A DNA stretch of 64,000 nucleotides, from contig JAJYNP010000194.1 in the NCBI GenBank assembly GCA_021786265.1, positions 1-64,000 on the forward strand, given 5' to 3'. Below are positions 16,307 to 24,445 of the stretch, one piece after another. Position numbers and translations under genes: made by a program. Under the pieces are notes generated by a model that was not told the DNA's origin, made no database searches, and saw only the letters and a list, made by a program, of their open reading frames with translations. Source of the stretch: Chloroflexota bacterium (GTDB taxonomy: Bacteria; Chloroflexota; Limnocylindria; Limnocylindrales; CSP1-4). Positions within the stretch are counted from its first letter, which is position 1, and every line of letters begins with the position of its first letter.

Positions 16307-16831
16307 TCAGCGGAACGCGGTCACAAGACCCTCCGTGTTGAGGCAGAACGTCGAGTCGATGCCCGCGTACCGCGCGCCGGGTGCCGCGGTGTGCAGCGGT
16401 CCGGGGTCGAAGTCGGGTGCCTTGCGCAGGCGGAGCCCGACGTCGGTCTGGATCCAGTCGCCCTGGTCGGTGCCGTCGGAATCGACCTTGTAGCAGCCCG
16501 GCGGCAGATCGCTCCGCACCTGCGCACCCGGGTACGCACGAGCCAGCCAGCGCCCGTTGGGTCCCATGCCCGAGAGCAGGAGGTCGCCGATCCCGGGTCC
16601 GTAGCCTCCGACCAGCGTGCGCTCATCGCGCGTGCTGGCGGTGACCGTCTGTCCGTTGGCGAGATGGAACGCGGTGAGGTTCCCTTCTACAGCCTCGGTG
16701 GAGACGACGACCCCCGCGACATCGGGCGTGTACGGCCCCGGGCCGCGCTGCAGGAGGATCGTCCCCAGGACGAGGAGCAGCAGCACGGCGCAGGCGGCGA
16801 GGAACGTCCTGTGCGTCCGGACCCAGGCCAT
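16307..16831 (-). CDS. Membrane-anchored extracytoplasmic protein, unknown
   Basis: The 174-residue product has an uncleaved N-terminal helix (FLAACAVLLLLVLGTILL) and an outside domain of mixed beta character with two cysteines (PPGCYKVDSDGTDQGDW and DSTFCLNTEGLV) that could form a disulphide. A strong GGAGGGAGG precedes the start. It lies 40 bases upstream of the truncated secreted gene on the same strand, so the two may form a unit. Family not recognised. Confidence 0.65.
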   Translation of the reverse strand: MAWVRTHRTFLAACAVLLLLVLGTILLQRGPGPYTPDVAGVVVSTEAVEGNLTAFHLANGQTVTASTRDERTLVGGYGPGIGDLLLSGMGPNGRWLARAYPGAQVRSDLPPGCYKVDSDGTDQGDWIQTDVGLRLRKAPDFDPGPLHTAAPGARYAGIDSTFCLNTEGLVTAFR

Positions 16832-16911
16832 GCGCCTCCCTCCGCTCCTGGCCCGTCGACGGCGGGACGAAGCCGTCTACCCACCTGTCGCTCTTGGGCC
16901 GGCGGGGTCGC

Positions 16912-17235
16912 GTCCCCACACTTGGTGTAACAGCGCAGGCGGCCGACAGGAGAGCGGCCACCGCGTCATCCTCGCGTCGTTGGAGTAGCAACCGACGACA
17001 CGAAAGGACACCACGATGGGCACCGACAGGATGGGCGTGCTCGAGCTGCTGCGCAAGGCCGGCGCCGACGGTGACGTCGACTTCCTGCGCGAGGGGGTGC
17101 GCGTCCTCGCCCAGGCGGTGATGGAGGCCGAGGTCACCGAGCTCACCGGGTGCCCCACGGGGAACGCGACCCGGAGCGCCGGCTCACGCGCCGCAACGGC
17201 TACCGCGAGCGACGCTGGGACACCCGCGTCGGGAC
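16912..17235 (+). pseudogene. IS256-family transposase remnant (5' end only, frameshifted)
   Basis: From ATG 17016 the frame encodes an N-terminus typical of IS256/mutator transposases (VLELLRKAGADGDVDFLREG, then LAQAVMEAEVTELTG). At about 17150 the match continues in another frame (PHGERDPERRLTRRNGYRERR, DTRVGT), so one frameshift is needed, and similarity stops at about 17235. The catalytic DDE part is absent. GTCCCCACACTTGGTGTAAC at 16912-16931 resembles the outer end of such elements and may be the left terminal repeat. No right end is visible. It lies about 100 bases past the end of the convergent GT39 gene. Confidence 0.75.
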
Positions 17236-17332
17236 GGGCGGCCGAGGGACCGCCCCAGTCCCCGAGGATCGGGATCCGGCCTGGCGCCGTGGCGATCGCC
17301 GTCGATCGCGTGCATGTGTTCGCCGTTCCGGG
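17236..17332. other. Unassigned sequence between IS remnant and GT39 gene
   Basis: No recognisable coding sequence; probably the residue of the deletion that removed the rest of the IS256-type element. Confidence 0.35.
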
Positions 17333-19381
17333 CTACGAGGCCGCGCCGGCGCAGTCGTAGAGGGAGCTCGATCCCGAACCGCTGTAGTCGACCGCCGTGC
17401 AGGTGCCGGTCACCCAGCTGCTCACGGAGGAGGCCGCGCCGCCCGATCCGCCGGGGCCTCCGAAGCCGCCGCCCCCACCGCCGCCGGCGAGCACGTAACG
17501 GAGCTTCCCGGCGGCGACGTACTGCTGCAGCTGCGCCAGCGTGGGCGCCGGGTCCGATCCGGTGAACCCGCCCATCGCCATGACCGGCAGGCCGCTGGAG
17601 AGCTCGATCGTCGCGGCGTTCTGCGCGGAGGTGACGGCCACGATCCACGTCGCGCTGCCCTGGTGCGCGACCAGGTAGCTCACCAGCGCCGAATCCGCGG
17701 ATCCCGAGCCCGCTCCCGTTGCGCCGCCGAAGCCGTCCGAGGCCTGGGACGGCGCGGCGGGCAGCGTCCTCGCCGGTGGCGTTCCGCCCGCGAGTGCATT
17801 CGGCGCCGTGCCAGCGCCGCTGCCTGCAAACCCCCCGGCGAAGCCGCCCGGCTCGCCACCCGCGCCTCCGACACCGGAGACGGCCGAGGCAGGGCCGGGG
17901 TGCGGGTCGGAGCCGGTGATCGAGGTCTGCATGGTGGCCAGCGAGTAGGCCGCCGGCGCCATCAGCGCGGCGACCAGGCCGAGCGCGGCCGCCGCCGGCG
18001 CCACGCGTCCCAGCGTCGTCCGCAGCTGCGGCGTCGACGCCACCAGGAGCACCGCCGAGGCCACGGCGGCCAGGGCCACGGCCGCCGGGCCGAGTGCGGG
18101 CACGAAGTCGGGCGTCCGCTCGAGCAGCACCATGCCCCACAGGGCGGTGCCGATGAACGCCGCGCCCAGGGCGATCGCCCCCAGCGGTGTGCGGGACCGC
18201 AGCGCCCAGGCGTCGGACAGGCCGGCCCCCACCAGCACCGCGATGCCCGGCGCCAGGGCGACCGCGTAGTAGGAGTGGATGACGCCCGACATGAAGCTGA
18301 ACACGAGCGCCTGGGTCAGCAGCGTGCTGCCCCACAGGAGGTAGCCCGCCAGCCCGCGATCTGTCCTGCCGGCGCGCCTGCGCAGCCAGAGACCGACGGC
18401 CAGGCTGGCGAGCGCAAGCGGGATCAGCCAGGCGATCTGCCCGAAGAACTCGCTGTTGAAGAGCCGGAACAGGCCGGCGGTCCCGCCGAATCCGCCGCCG
18501 CCACCACCACCGGGCCCGCTGCCGCCGAAGATCCGGCCAAGCCCGTCGTAGCCGAAGATCAGGTCGAGCGGGGATCCGGTCGTGCTGCCGCCGATGAACG
18601 GCCGGCTGCCGAGCGGGATGAGCTGGACGATCGCGACCCACCACCCGCTCGCGACGACCACCGTGGCCGCCGCGACGAACAGGCCGGCGATCCGGCGGCG
18701 CAGCGTGGTCCTGGCCGAGATGAGATACACGAGCGCGAACCCGGGGAGCACCAGGTACGCCTCGAGGTACTTGGTCAGGAACGCGAACCCGACCAGTGCG
18801 GCCGCGAGCGCGGTCCAGCGCAGGCTGCCGTGGTCGAGCGCGCGGATCAGCGCCCAGGCGCCCGCCACGAGCAGCAGGGTCAGGAGCGCGTCGGGGTTGT
18901 TGAACCGGAAGATCAGGACCGCGGCTGGGGTGAGCGCCATGACCAGGCCCGCGATGACCGCCGCGGCCGGCCCGAACGAGCGCCGCACGATCACGAACAG
19001 CAGCGCCACCGTCAGCACGCCGGCGAGCGCCTCCGGCAGCAGGATGCTCCACGAGCTCATGCCGAAGATCCGCACCGACAGGCCCATCAGCATGGTCGAG
19101 AGCGGGGGCTTGTCGACGGTGATGAAGTTGCCCGCGTCGAGCGACCCGAAGAACCACGCCGACCAGCTCTTCGACGCCGCGAGCACGGCGGCCGAGTAGT
19201 ACGTGTTGGCGTAGCCGTTCGCGGCGAGGTTCCACAGGTAGAGCACCGCGGAGAGGGCGGTCACCCCCAGGAACGACGGCAGGATCCAGGCGGGCTCGTC
19301 GGCGCGGGAGCGGACGAGGTCGCGGAGACGGAAGCCAGGTCGGGCACGCGCGGCCGGTGGTTCCCGGGTGATCGCGGTCAT
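17333..19381 (-). CDS. GT39-family (PMT_2/ArnT-like) membrane glycosyltransferase
   Basis: Polyprenyl-phosphate-sugar-dependent transferase with about 11 membrane helices, 682 residues. The N-terminal part shows the family pattern: acidic/aromatic first loop (GYANTYYSAAVLAASKSW), FGSLDAGNFITVDKPPLS and a conserved helix with FRFNNPDALLTLLLVAGAWAL. Two extracellular Gly-rich stretches (near residues 300 and 650) flank the C-terminal half, which ends in an outside domain. It begins four bases inside the GtrA gene (ATGA), with AAAGGA as ribosome site. With GtrA it probably decorates surface glycans or proteins; the acceptor is unknown. Confidence 0.88.
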   Translation of the reverse strand: MTAITREPPAARARPGFRLRDLVRSRADEPAWILPSFLGVTALSAVLYLWNLAANGYANTYYSAAVLAASKSWSAWFFGSLDAGNFITVDKPPLSTMLMGLSVRIFGMSSWSILLPEALAGVLTVALLFVIVRRSFGPAAAVIAGLVMALTPAAVLIFRFNNPDALLTLLLVAGAWALIRALDHGSLRWTALAAALVGFAFLTKYLEAYLVLPGFALVYLISARTTLRRRIAGLFVAAATVVVASGWWVAIVQLIPLGSRPFIGGSTTGSPLDLIFGYDGLGRIFGGSGPGGGGGGGFGGTAGLFRLFNSEFFGQIAWLIPLALASLAVGLWLRRRAGRTDRGLAGYLLWGSTLLTQALVFSFMSGVIHSYYAVALAPGIAVLVGAGLSDAWALRSRTPLGAIALGAAFIGTALWGMVLLERTPDFVPALGPAAVALAAVASAVLLVASTPQLRTTLGRVAPAAAALGLVAALMAPAAYSLATMQTSITGSDPHPGPASAVSGVGGAGGEPGGFAGGFAGSGAGTAPNALAGGTPPARTLPAAPSQASDGFGGATGAGSGSADSALVSYLVAHQGSATWIVAVTSAQNAATIELSSGLPVMAMGGFTGSDPAPTLAQLQQYVAAGKLRYVLAGGGGGGGFGGPGGSGGAASSVSSWVTGTCTAVDYSGSGSSSLYDCAGAAS

Positions 19382-19938
19382 CGAGGTGTCCTTTCGAGGG
19401 GCGTGCGCCCTGCGACGCGAACAGGCGCGGGACGCCGCGGGCGAGTCGTGTCGAGGGCGAGCCGGAGGAGCAGGAAACGGACCACGGTCGCGAGCGCGTT
19501 CGCGGCCACGAGGACCGCGAGCTCGACCGTCCGGCCAGCGCCCGGTGCGACGCGGTCGAGCGCCGCGAGCGAGGCCGAGGTGATGGCGAGGGCCACGCCG
19601 AGGGCGAGCAGGCCGGCCGCGTGGTCGCGCGCCAGGCCGTCACGGCCCTGCAGGTCGAACGTCAGCCGGCGGTTGGCGGCCGTGTTGCCGATGGCCGTGA
19701 GGGCCAGCGCCAGCGCGTTGGCGACCGCGGCGGGCGAGACGGTGCGGAGGATCGCGAAGAGGACGACGTAGGCGAGGGTACTCGCGACGCCGATGGCGGC
19801 GAAGGTCCCGGCCTGCCGGACCGTCCGACGGTGGGCCGCCGGCACGCGGGCGAGGCGAATTCGGGTCGCGAGCGTGTCGGTCGCGAGCGTGTCGGTCGCG
19901 GGCCTGTCGATCGCCGCCCGCCACGCTTCTGCTGCCAT
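19378..19938 (-). CDS. GtrA-family membrane protein
   Basis: Four-helix protein of the GtrA family, thought to flip or present polyprenyl-linked sugars. The 186-residue product shows RQAGTFAAIGVASTLAYVVLFAILR, ALALTAIGNTAANRRLTFD (the NRRxTF motif), two more helices and an Arg-rich tail. The N-terminus contains a doubled ATDTL unit, from a 15-bp tandem repeat. It overlaps the GT39 gene by four bases; the usual GtrB-type transferase is missing and GT39 may take its place. Confidence 0.9.
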   Translation of the reverse strand: MAAEAWRAAIDRPATDTLATDTLATRIRLARVPAAHRRTVRQAGTFAAIGVASTLAYVVLFAILRTVSPAAVANALALALTAIGNTAANRRLTFDLQGRDGLARDHAAGLLALGVALAITSASLAALDRVAPGAGRTVELAVLVAANALATVVRFLLLRLALDTTRPRRPAPVRVAGRTPLERTPR

Positions 19939-20076
19939 GGCGGGCAGTGTCGCCGACCAACCCTTGCGATCAGGTTACGGGTGGCCCGGCTCTCTGCCCG
20001 GATGGGTCGGCCCTGTGCCCGTTTGACCCGGCTCCCGGCGCTTGTCATCCGTCCGATGATTCAGGTGGAGAGAGAC

Positions 20077-21405
20077 ATGCGGCTGGACCCGACCCGGGTC
20101 GCAGGCGACGACGCCGGCCTGACGAGGCTCCCGCGGACGGGAGGGCCGGCCATCGCGGCATGGGCGACACTCCTGGCCGTGATCGTGATCCTGGCCGTGA
20201 TCGGCGGAAACGCCGGGCGGCCGCCCGTCTTCCCCGCGTCTCCCACGGCAATCCCTGCGGGGATGACGCTCGTCGAGCCGGTCGAGGGGGCCCTCATCGC
20301 CGGGCCGGCGGTGAGCGTCTCGGGCGTGGTCAGGGATGGGGCGACCACGATCGACGCGCGCGTCCGGATCCGCGGCGACCTCGAAGGAGAGGCCCGAATC
20401 CCGGTGGCGCCGGGTAGCGGCCGCTTCCACGGCCTGGTGCCGCTGCTGGTCCCGCGTTCCTCGGACGAGGCGATCCTGGAACTGGCCGATGCCGAGCACG
20501 CCGAGAGGCTCTATCCGTTCGTGCGGCTCACCATCGCATCGGCCTCCGCCGTATTCCTCGCGCAGCCGGCCCCGGGGGACGAGATCACGGGCCCGCTGCT
20601 GGTGGTCGCCGGGACCGCCGAGGAAGCGGTGACGAGCCTGCGCGCCGAGCTGACCGCCTCCGACGGAACGGTGCTGGCCGGCGTCTCGGGCGACCCCGTG
20701 CGAGTCCACCTGGGCTCGACGTTCTCGCTGGCGCTGCTGTTGCCCGCGGAGCGCCCCGCCGGCCTCGCGCTGCTTCGCCTCGAAGCAAGCGCGGGCGATA
20801 CGCCCACCGCCGGGGTTCTGCGGGAGATGCGGGTCGGGCAGGCGACCGGCCCGGCCGGCGGCACATCGACCGGCCCGGCGGCCGGGACCTCCCGGGCGAC
20901 GGTGAGGTTCACCGGGCGGACGCTGGCGTTCGACTACCCTGCGGGGTGGCACACGCAGCGGTTCGACTACCCGCTGACGTTCGACCCGGACGCCGAGGTG
21001 GTGCCGTTCATCAGCTCGGACCCCATGCGCGACGCCTGTCGCGCGGAGGATGGCGCGAGCCCGGGCCCGGGCGTGTCGCTCACCTGCGGGTGGCCCTTGG
21101 ATCGGTTGTCCGACGGCGGCGTGCTGCTGATGTGGTGGGTGACCACGGGCGATGCGCGGGGCCCGTCCCTTCCGCCGGGGACGCCGGTGGTGGTGGGAGG
21201 CCGGCCGGCCAGCCTCCGCGCGGACCGGCCCGGCATCTGCCGCTCGCTCGGCGCGACCGAGACGATCACGGTCGATGTCCCGTCGCCCGCTCCACCGGCG
21301 CGCACGTACAACCTGACCGCATGCGTCCGGGGAACGGGTCGTGCGCTCGCCGTCGCCGAGCAGCAGGTGCTCGACGTGCTGGGGACCGTGGCGTTTCGAT
21401 CGTGA
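20077..21405 (+). CDS. Membrane-anchored protein with two Ig-like (Gmad2-type) domains
   Basis: The 442-residue product has one N-terminal helix (IAAWATLLAVIVILAVIGG), then two repeats of an Ig-like domain related to Gmad2 of spore-germination proteins (LVEPVEGALIAGPAVSVSG and LAQPAPGDEITGPLLVVAG), a Gly/Thr linker, and a C-terminal domain starting RFTGRTLAFDYPAGWH that resembles lipid- or PsbP-like extracellular domains. GGAG lies 6 bases before ATG 20077, which decides the start over an ATG at 20056. Surface role likely; partner unknown. Confidence 0.75.
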   Translation: MRLDPTRVAGDDAGLTRLPRTGGPAIAAWATLLAVIVILAVIGGNAGRPPVFPASPTAIPAGMTLVEPVEGALIAGPAVSVSGVVRDGATTIDARVRIRGDLEGEARIPVAPGSGRFHGLVPLLVPRSSDEAILELADAEHAERLYPFVRLTIASASAVFLAQPAPGDEITGPLLVVAGTAEEAVTSLRAELTASDGTVLAGVSGDPVRVHLGSTFSLALLLPAERPAGLALLRLEASAGDTPTAGVLREMRVGQATGPAGGTSTGPAAGTSRATVRFTGRTLAFDYPAGWHTQRFDYPLTFDPDAEVVPFISSDPMRDACRAEDGASPGPGVSLTCGWPLDRLSDGGVLLMWWVTTGDARGPSLPPGTPVVVGGRPASLRADRPGICRSLGATETITVDVPSPAPPARTYNLTACVRGTGRALAVAEQQVLDVLGTVAFRS

Positions 21406-21406
21406 C

Positions 21407-21438
21407 GGACAGGCAGCGCTGGCCAGCGCAGCCTGTCC
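21407..21438. terminator. Strong hairpin just after the Ig-like gene
   Basis: GGACAGGC-A-GCGCTGG followed directly by CCAGCGC-A-GCCTGTCC: a 15-bp stem with a single A-A mismatch beginning two bases after the stop codon, between convergent genes. No T-tract. Confidence 0.6.
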
Positions 21439-21467
21439 GCAGGCCGGCGTCCCGCCGGTGCGCGCCC

Positions 21468-21959
21468 CTACTCCACCCGGCCCGCCGGCCACGTGCCCAT
21501 GACCTGGCGGAGGATCGCAAACTCGCCGATGTGGTAGGCGTTGTGGTCGCCGACCAGGCGGACCTCCCGGACGATCGTGTGCCCGGGGGTGCCCTGGATC
21601 GTCGCCAGCAGGTCGGTTGACGGGTCGGCCACCAGGTCGTGCAGCGCCTGCCGGTCGGCCTCGAACGAGGCGACAGTCCGCGCGAACTCCTCCGGGGTGG
21701 CGGTCGCGTCGCGCGCCGGCCAGTACTCCTCAGGCCAGTTCGGCGCGATGTACGCCCGGTTCCGGATGTAGTCCAGGATGTCCCACTGGGCGATCCGGAT
21801 GTGCTCCAGCAGGTGCCAGGGTGTGTACGGCACGTTGGGCGGCCGGCGGTTGATGGCGTCGGCCGGGAAGTCGGCGACCGCGGCGTCGTACGGCATGTGG
21901 GCGCCGCGCCCGTCGATCAGTTCGAGCAGCTGCTGTCGCAGGATGTCCGTGTCTGCCAT
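21468..21959 (-). CDS. DinB-family four-helix protein
   Basis: The 163-residue product matches the DinB/YfiT fold, a putative metal-dependent hydrolase or thiol transferase. Metal-ligand histidines are seen in WHLLEHIRIAQWDI and in the C-terminal DHNAYHIGEF. Substrate unknown. An AAGGGGG ribosome site precedes the ATG. Confidence 0.88.
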   Translation of the reverse strand: MADTDILRQQLLELIDGRGAHMPYDAAVADFPADAINRRPPNVPYTPWHLLEHIRIAQWDILDYIRNRAYIAPNWPEEYWPARDATATPEEFARTVASFEADRQALHDLVADPSTDLLATIQGTPGHTIVREVRLVGDHNAYHIGEFAILRQVMGTWPAGRVE

Positions 21960-21998
21960 CTCGTGCCCCCTTGTCGCGGGTCTATCCCGCAGTGCTGG

Positions 21999-22391
21999 CT
22001 ACTCCAGTGGCGACAGGCCCGCCGAGCGAAGGTCCCCGTCGAATGCGAACGCGAGCGCGATCCCGTGGCGCCTGGCGTACGTGATCGTCACCCGATCCAC
22101 GAAGCTCGTGCCTCCCCCGAGAGCACGGTAGTCCGCGAGGGCCGCGTCGTGGACCTCGCGCTCGACCATCTCGACGCGGATCGCCGGCAGGACCCGGTCG
22201 ATCAGGGCATCCACCGCCGGCCGCCCGAGCCGCGCGCGCACCAGCGCCACGGACTCCGCGACGACATACCCGTGGGTGAGGAGATCCGCATCCGCCGCCA
22301 CATCCCATGCCTGCAGCGCCGCCGCATGGTGGAGGTCATCCTCGTCGAGCAGCGCGAAGAGGGCGCTCGTGTCCACGAGGGCCGTCACCAT
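21999..22391 (-). CDS. PIN-domain ribonuclease toxin (VapC-like)
   Basis: The 130-residue product has the four acidic positions of a PIN nuclease: VDTSALFALLDEDD (Asp7), a glutamate in VVAESVAL, and aspartates in TSFVDRVTITYA and FAFDGDL. It overlaps the upstream ribbon-helix-helix gene by 7 bases, the typical VapBC arrangement. It probably cleaves tRNA or mRNA when freed from its antitoxin. Confidence 0.9.
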   Translation of the reverse strand: MVTALVDTSALFALLDEDDLHHAAALQAWDVAADADLLTHGYVVAESVALVRARLGRPAVDALIDRVLPAIRVEMVEREVHDAALADYRALGGGTSFVDRVTITYARRHGIALAFAFDGDLRSAGLSPLE

Positions 22392-22630
22392 CGATCGAGC
22401 TCGGCGAGGTACTCGTCGTGCCGCTCGGAGATGTCGTGCGCGCCCGAGTGGAACCGCCCGAAGACCTCACGGGCCCCTGCACGCGCCTCTCGCCGCGCCT
22501 CCGCGTCCTCGGGATACGTGCGATCGACGGCGTCTCGAATGAGAGCCCCGACGCTGGTCCGCCGGCGTCGTGCCTCGCGGCGGAGGCGTTCGTGCTGCGG
22601 ATCGGTGAGGCCGATCGGGATCCGTCTCAT
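22385..22630 (-). CDS. Ribbon-helix-helix antitoxin (VapB-like)
   Basis: The 81-residue product starts with a CopG/RHH-type DNA-binding segment (RIPIGLTDPQHERLRREARRR, then TSVGALIRDAVDRTYP) and has a charged C-terminus that would wrap the toxin. It is encoded first and overlaps the PIN gene. A TATCGT hexamer ends 7 bases before the ATG with no ribosome-binding sequence, so the operon mRNA may be leaderless and autoregulated at that site. Confidence 0.88.
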   Translation of the reverse strand: MRRIPIGLTDPQHERLRREARRRRTSVGALIRDAVDRTYPEDAEARREARAGAREVFGRFHSGAHDISERHDEYLAELDRW

Positions 22631-22637
22631 GGCGTCC

Positions 22638-22643
22638 ACGATA
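22638..22643 (-). promoter_or_regulatory. -10 element for the vapBC-like operon
   Basis: Minus-strand TATCGT, 7 bases upstream of the antitoxin ATG; no Shine-Dalgarno sequence follows. Confidence 0.4.
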
Positions 22644-22759
22644 CCACTCCAGGCCAGAGTGATCTCACATTCGGTGCCCTGCGGGCCTCCCGAGTGCGTC
22701 AGCGGACGGTGCGCGATCGCACCACCTGGTCGTCCGCTCGCCGCGGTTGCCTGGCCCGG

Positions 22760-22765
22760 TACCCT
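22760..22765 (+). promoter_or_regulatory. -10 element for the OmpR-like regulator
   Basis: TACCCT, preceded by GG, ends 9 bases before the ATG. The short space contains GGGGGA, which could serve as a weak ribosome site on a very short leader. Confidence 0.35.
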
Positions 22766-22774
22766 GCGGGGGAC

Positions 22775-23497
22775 ATGGCACGCTCCACCACGCAACGGCT
22801 CGACCCCCGGCTTCGGGCGCTCATCTGCGACAGCGATCCGCGCGTGGTGGGTGCGATCGCCCACGCGCTCGGCGAAGCGGGGTTCGAGGTGGTGACCATC
22901 TACCGGGTCGACGCCGCCGTGGCTCGCCTGCTCGACGAGCGCCCCGACGTCGTGATCCTCGGGCCCAGCCGGGACGTGGACCCGCTGGTCGCGATCCCGC
23001 GGCTTCTCGCCCGCGCCGCGATCCCCGTCCTCGCGATCTCGGCGCTGCGCGACGAGGCGTGCGTGGTGGCGGTGCTGGAGGCCGGGGCGGACGACGTGCT
23101 CGACTCCGCGTACCGGCCACTGGAGCTGGTGGCGAGGGTCCGGGCGCTGCTCCGCCGGCGGGCCGGGCCGCTGGCGGCACCCGATGCGCCGCTGCCCGAC
23201 GGCCTGCGGATCGATCCAGGGCGGCGAGTGGCGAGCGTGGACGGCCGCCCACTGGAGCTGACGCCGATCGAGTTCGAGCTGCTCTGTGCGATCGGAGGAC
23301 GGCGGGGCGACGTGGTGGATCACCGCACGCTGCTGCGCGCCGGGTGGCCGGGGCGCGCGGACGTGGATCCGGATCTGCTGCGTACGCACCTGACGCACCT
23401 CAACGGGAAGCTCGTCGCGGCAGGGCACCCCGGGCTGCGGAACGTGCGCTCGATCGGCTACGCGCTGCGGATCGAAGGGGGAACCGGGCCGGCCTGA
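22775..23497 (+). CDS. OmpR-like winged-helix regulator with degenerate receiver
   Basis: The 240-residue product has a receiver-like domain (residues 14-128) and a C-terminal Trans_reg_C winged helix (LELTPIEFELLCAIG... RTHLTHLNGKL... VRSIGYALR). In the receiver, the acidic pair is present (CDSDP, Asp19/Asp21), but the phosphorylated aspartate at the end of strand 3 is Gly63 (PDVVILG) and the conserved lysine is replaced (DDVLDSAYRP instead of a TKP motif). It therefore probably acts without phosphorylation. No kinase gene is adjacent; the ABC exporter starts 39 bases downstream and is the likely target. Confidence 0.85.
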   Translation: MARSTTQRLDPRLRALICDSDPRVVGAIAHALGEAGFEVVTIYRVDAAVARLLDERPDVVILGPSRDVDPLVAIPRLLARAAIPVLAISALRDEACVVAVLEAGADDVLDSAYRPLELVARVRALLRRRAGPLAAPDAPLPDGLRIDPGRRVASVDGRPLELTPIEFELLCAIGGRRGDVVDHRTLLRAGWPGRADVDPDLLRTHLTHLNGKLVAAGHPGLRNVRSIGYALRIEGGTGPA

Positions 23498-23536
23498 CGC
23501 GGCGTACGATCCTGGACGGGAGGAGGCGCCCTGGGC

Positions 23537-24445
23537 ATGCTCGCCATCCAGACCGAGCGGCTGACCAAGTTCTATGGGAAGGCGCGCGGCATCATCGACG
23601 TTGACCTGGAGGTCCGCGCGGGCGAGATCTTCGGCTTCCTGGGTCCCAACGGCGCCGGCAAGTCGACCACGATCCGCCTGCTGCTCGACCTGATCCGGCC
23701 GACCTCGGGGCGCGCGGAGGTGCTCGGGCTCGACGCGCACCGAGGCCGGCTGGCGATCGACCGGCGGGTCGCCTACCTCCCCGGCGACCTGTCGCTGTAC
23801 GGCGACCTGACCGGCGCGCAGACGCTCCAGTACCTCGGCAACCTGCGCGGCGGCGTGGACGCCGCCTACCGCGACGAGCTCGTCAGCCGGCTGGAGCTGG
23901 ATCCATCCGGCCGGATCAGGAGCATGTCGCGTGGCAACCGCCAGAAGGTCGGGCTGGTCGCCGTGTTCCAGGGCCGCCCGGAGCTCCTGGTCCTCGACGA
24001 GCCGACCAGCGGGCTCGACCCGTTCGTCCAGCTCGAGTTCGAGCGCCTGGCCGACGAGGGGCGGAAGGAGGGGCGGACCTCGTTCATCTCCTCGCACATG
24101 CTCCCGGAGGTGGAGCACCTGTGCGATCGGGTCGGGATCATCCGCGAGGGCCGGCTCCTGGCGGTCGAGTCGATCGCGACGCTCAAGGAGCGCGCACTGC
24201 GCCGGCTCGAGATCGAGTTCGCGTCGCGCGTGCCCCGGGAGGCGTTCCGGGACGTGCCCGGGGTGCGCGATCTGCGGGTGGACGACGCGCGGCTGACCTG
24301 CACGGTGATGGGCAGCCTCGACGCGCTCGTGAAAGCCGCGGCGCGATTCGAGGTGCGGGGGATACGGACGCAGGACACGAGCCTGGAGGAGATCTTCCTA
24401 GCGTACTACGGGGCTGGACAGGAGGTACCCGGTGCTGCTGCGTAG
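23537..24445 (+). CDS. ABC transporter ATP-binding protein (ABC-2 type exporter)
   Basis: The 302-residue product has Walker A GPNGAGKST near residue 36, Q-loop region, signature MSRGNRQKVGL, Walker B LLVLDEPTSGLDP and an H-loop ISSHMLPE. The C-terminal extension (after residue 215) is typical of DrrA/BcrA-like drug or lipid exporters. The next gene starts inside its 3' end, so ATPase and permease are coupled. Confidence 0.95.
   Translation: MLAIQTERLTKFYGKARGIIDVDLEVRAGEIFGFLGPNGAGKSTTIRLLLDLIRPTSGRAEVLGLDAHRGRLAIDRRVAYLPGDLSLYGDLTGAQTLQYLGNLRGGVDAAYRDELVSRLELDPSGRIRSMSRGNRQKVGLVAVFQGRPELLVLDEPTSGLDPFVQLEFERLADEGRKEGRTSFISSHMLPEVEHLCDRVGIIREGRLLAVESIATLKERALRRLEIEFASRVPREAFRDVPGVRDLRVDDARLTCTVMGSLDALVKAAARFEVRGIRTQDTSLEEIFLAYYGAGQEVPGAAA

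Noticed and set aside
17150..19771. Plus-strand open frame of 873 codons opposite GT39 and GtrA
   Set aside because: Only its first 30 codons are meaningful (the frameshifted IS256 remnant); the rest is antisense to membrane-protein genes.
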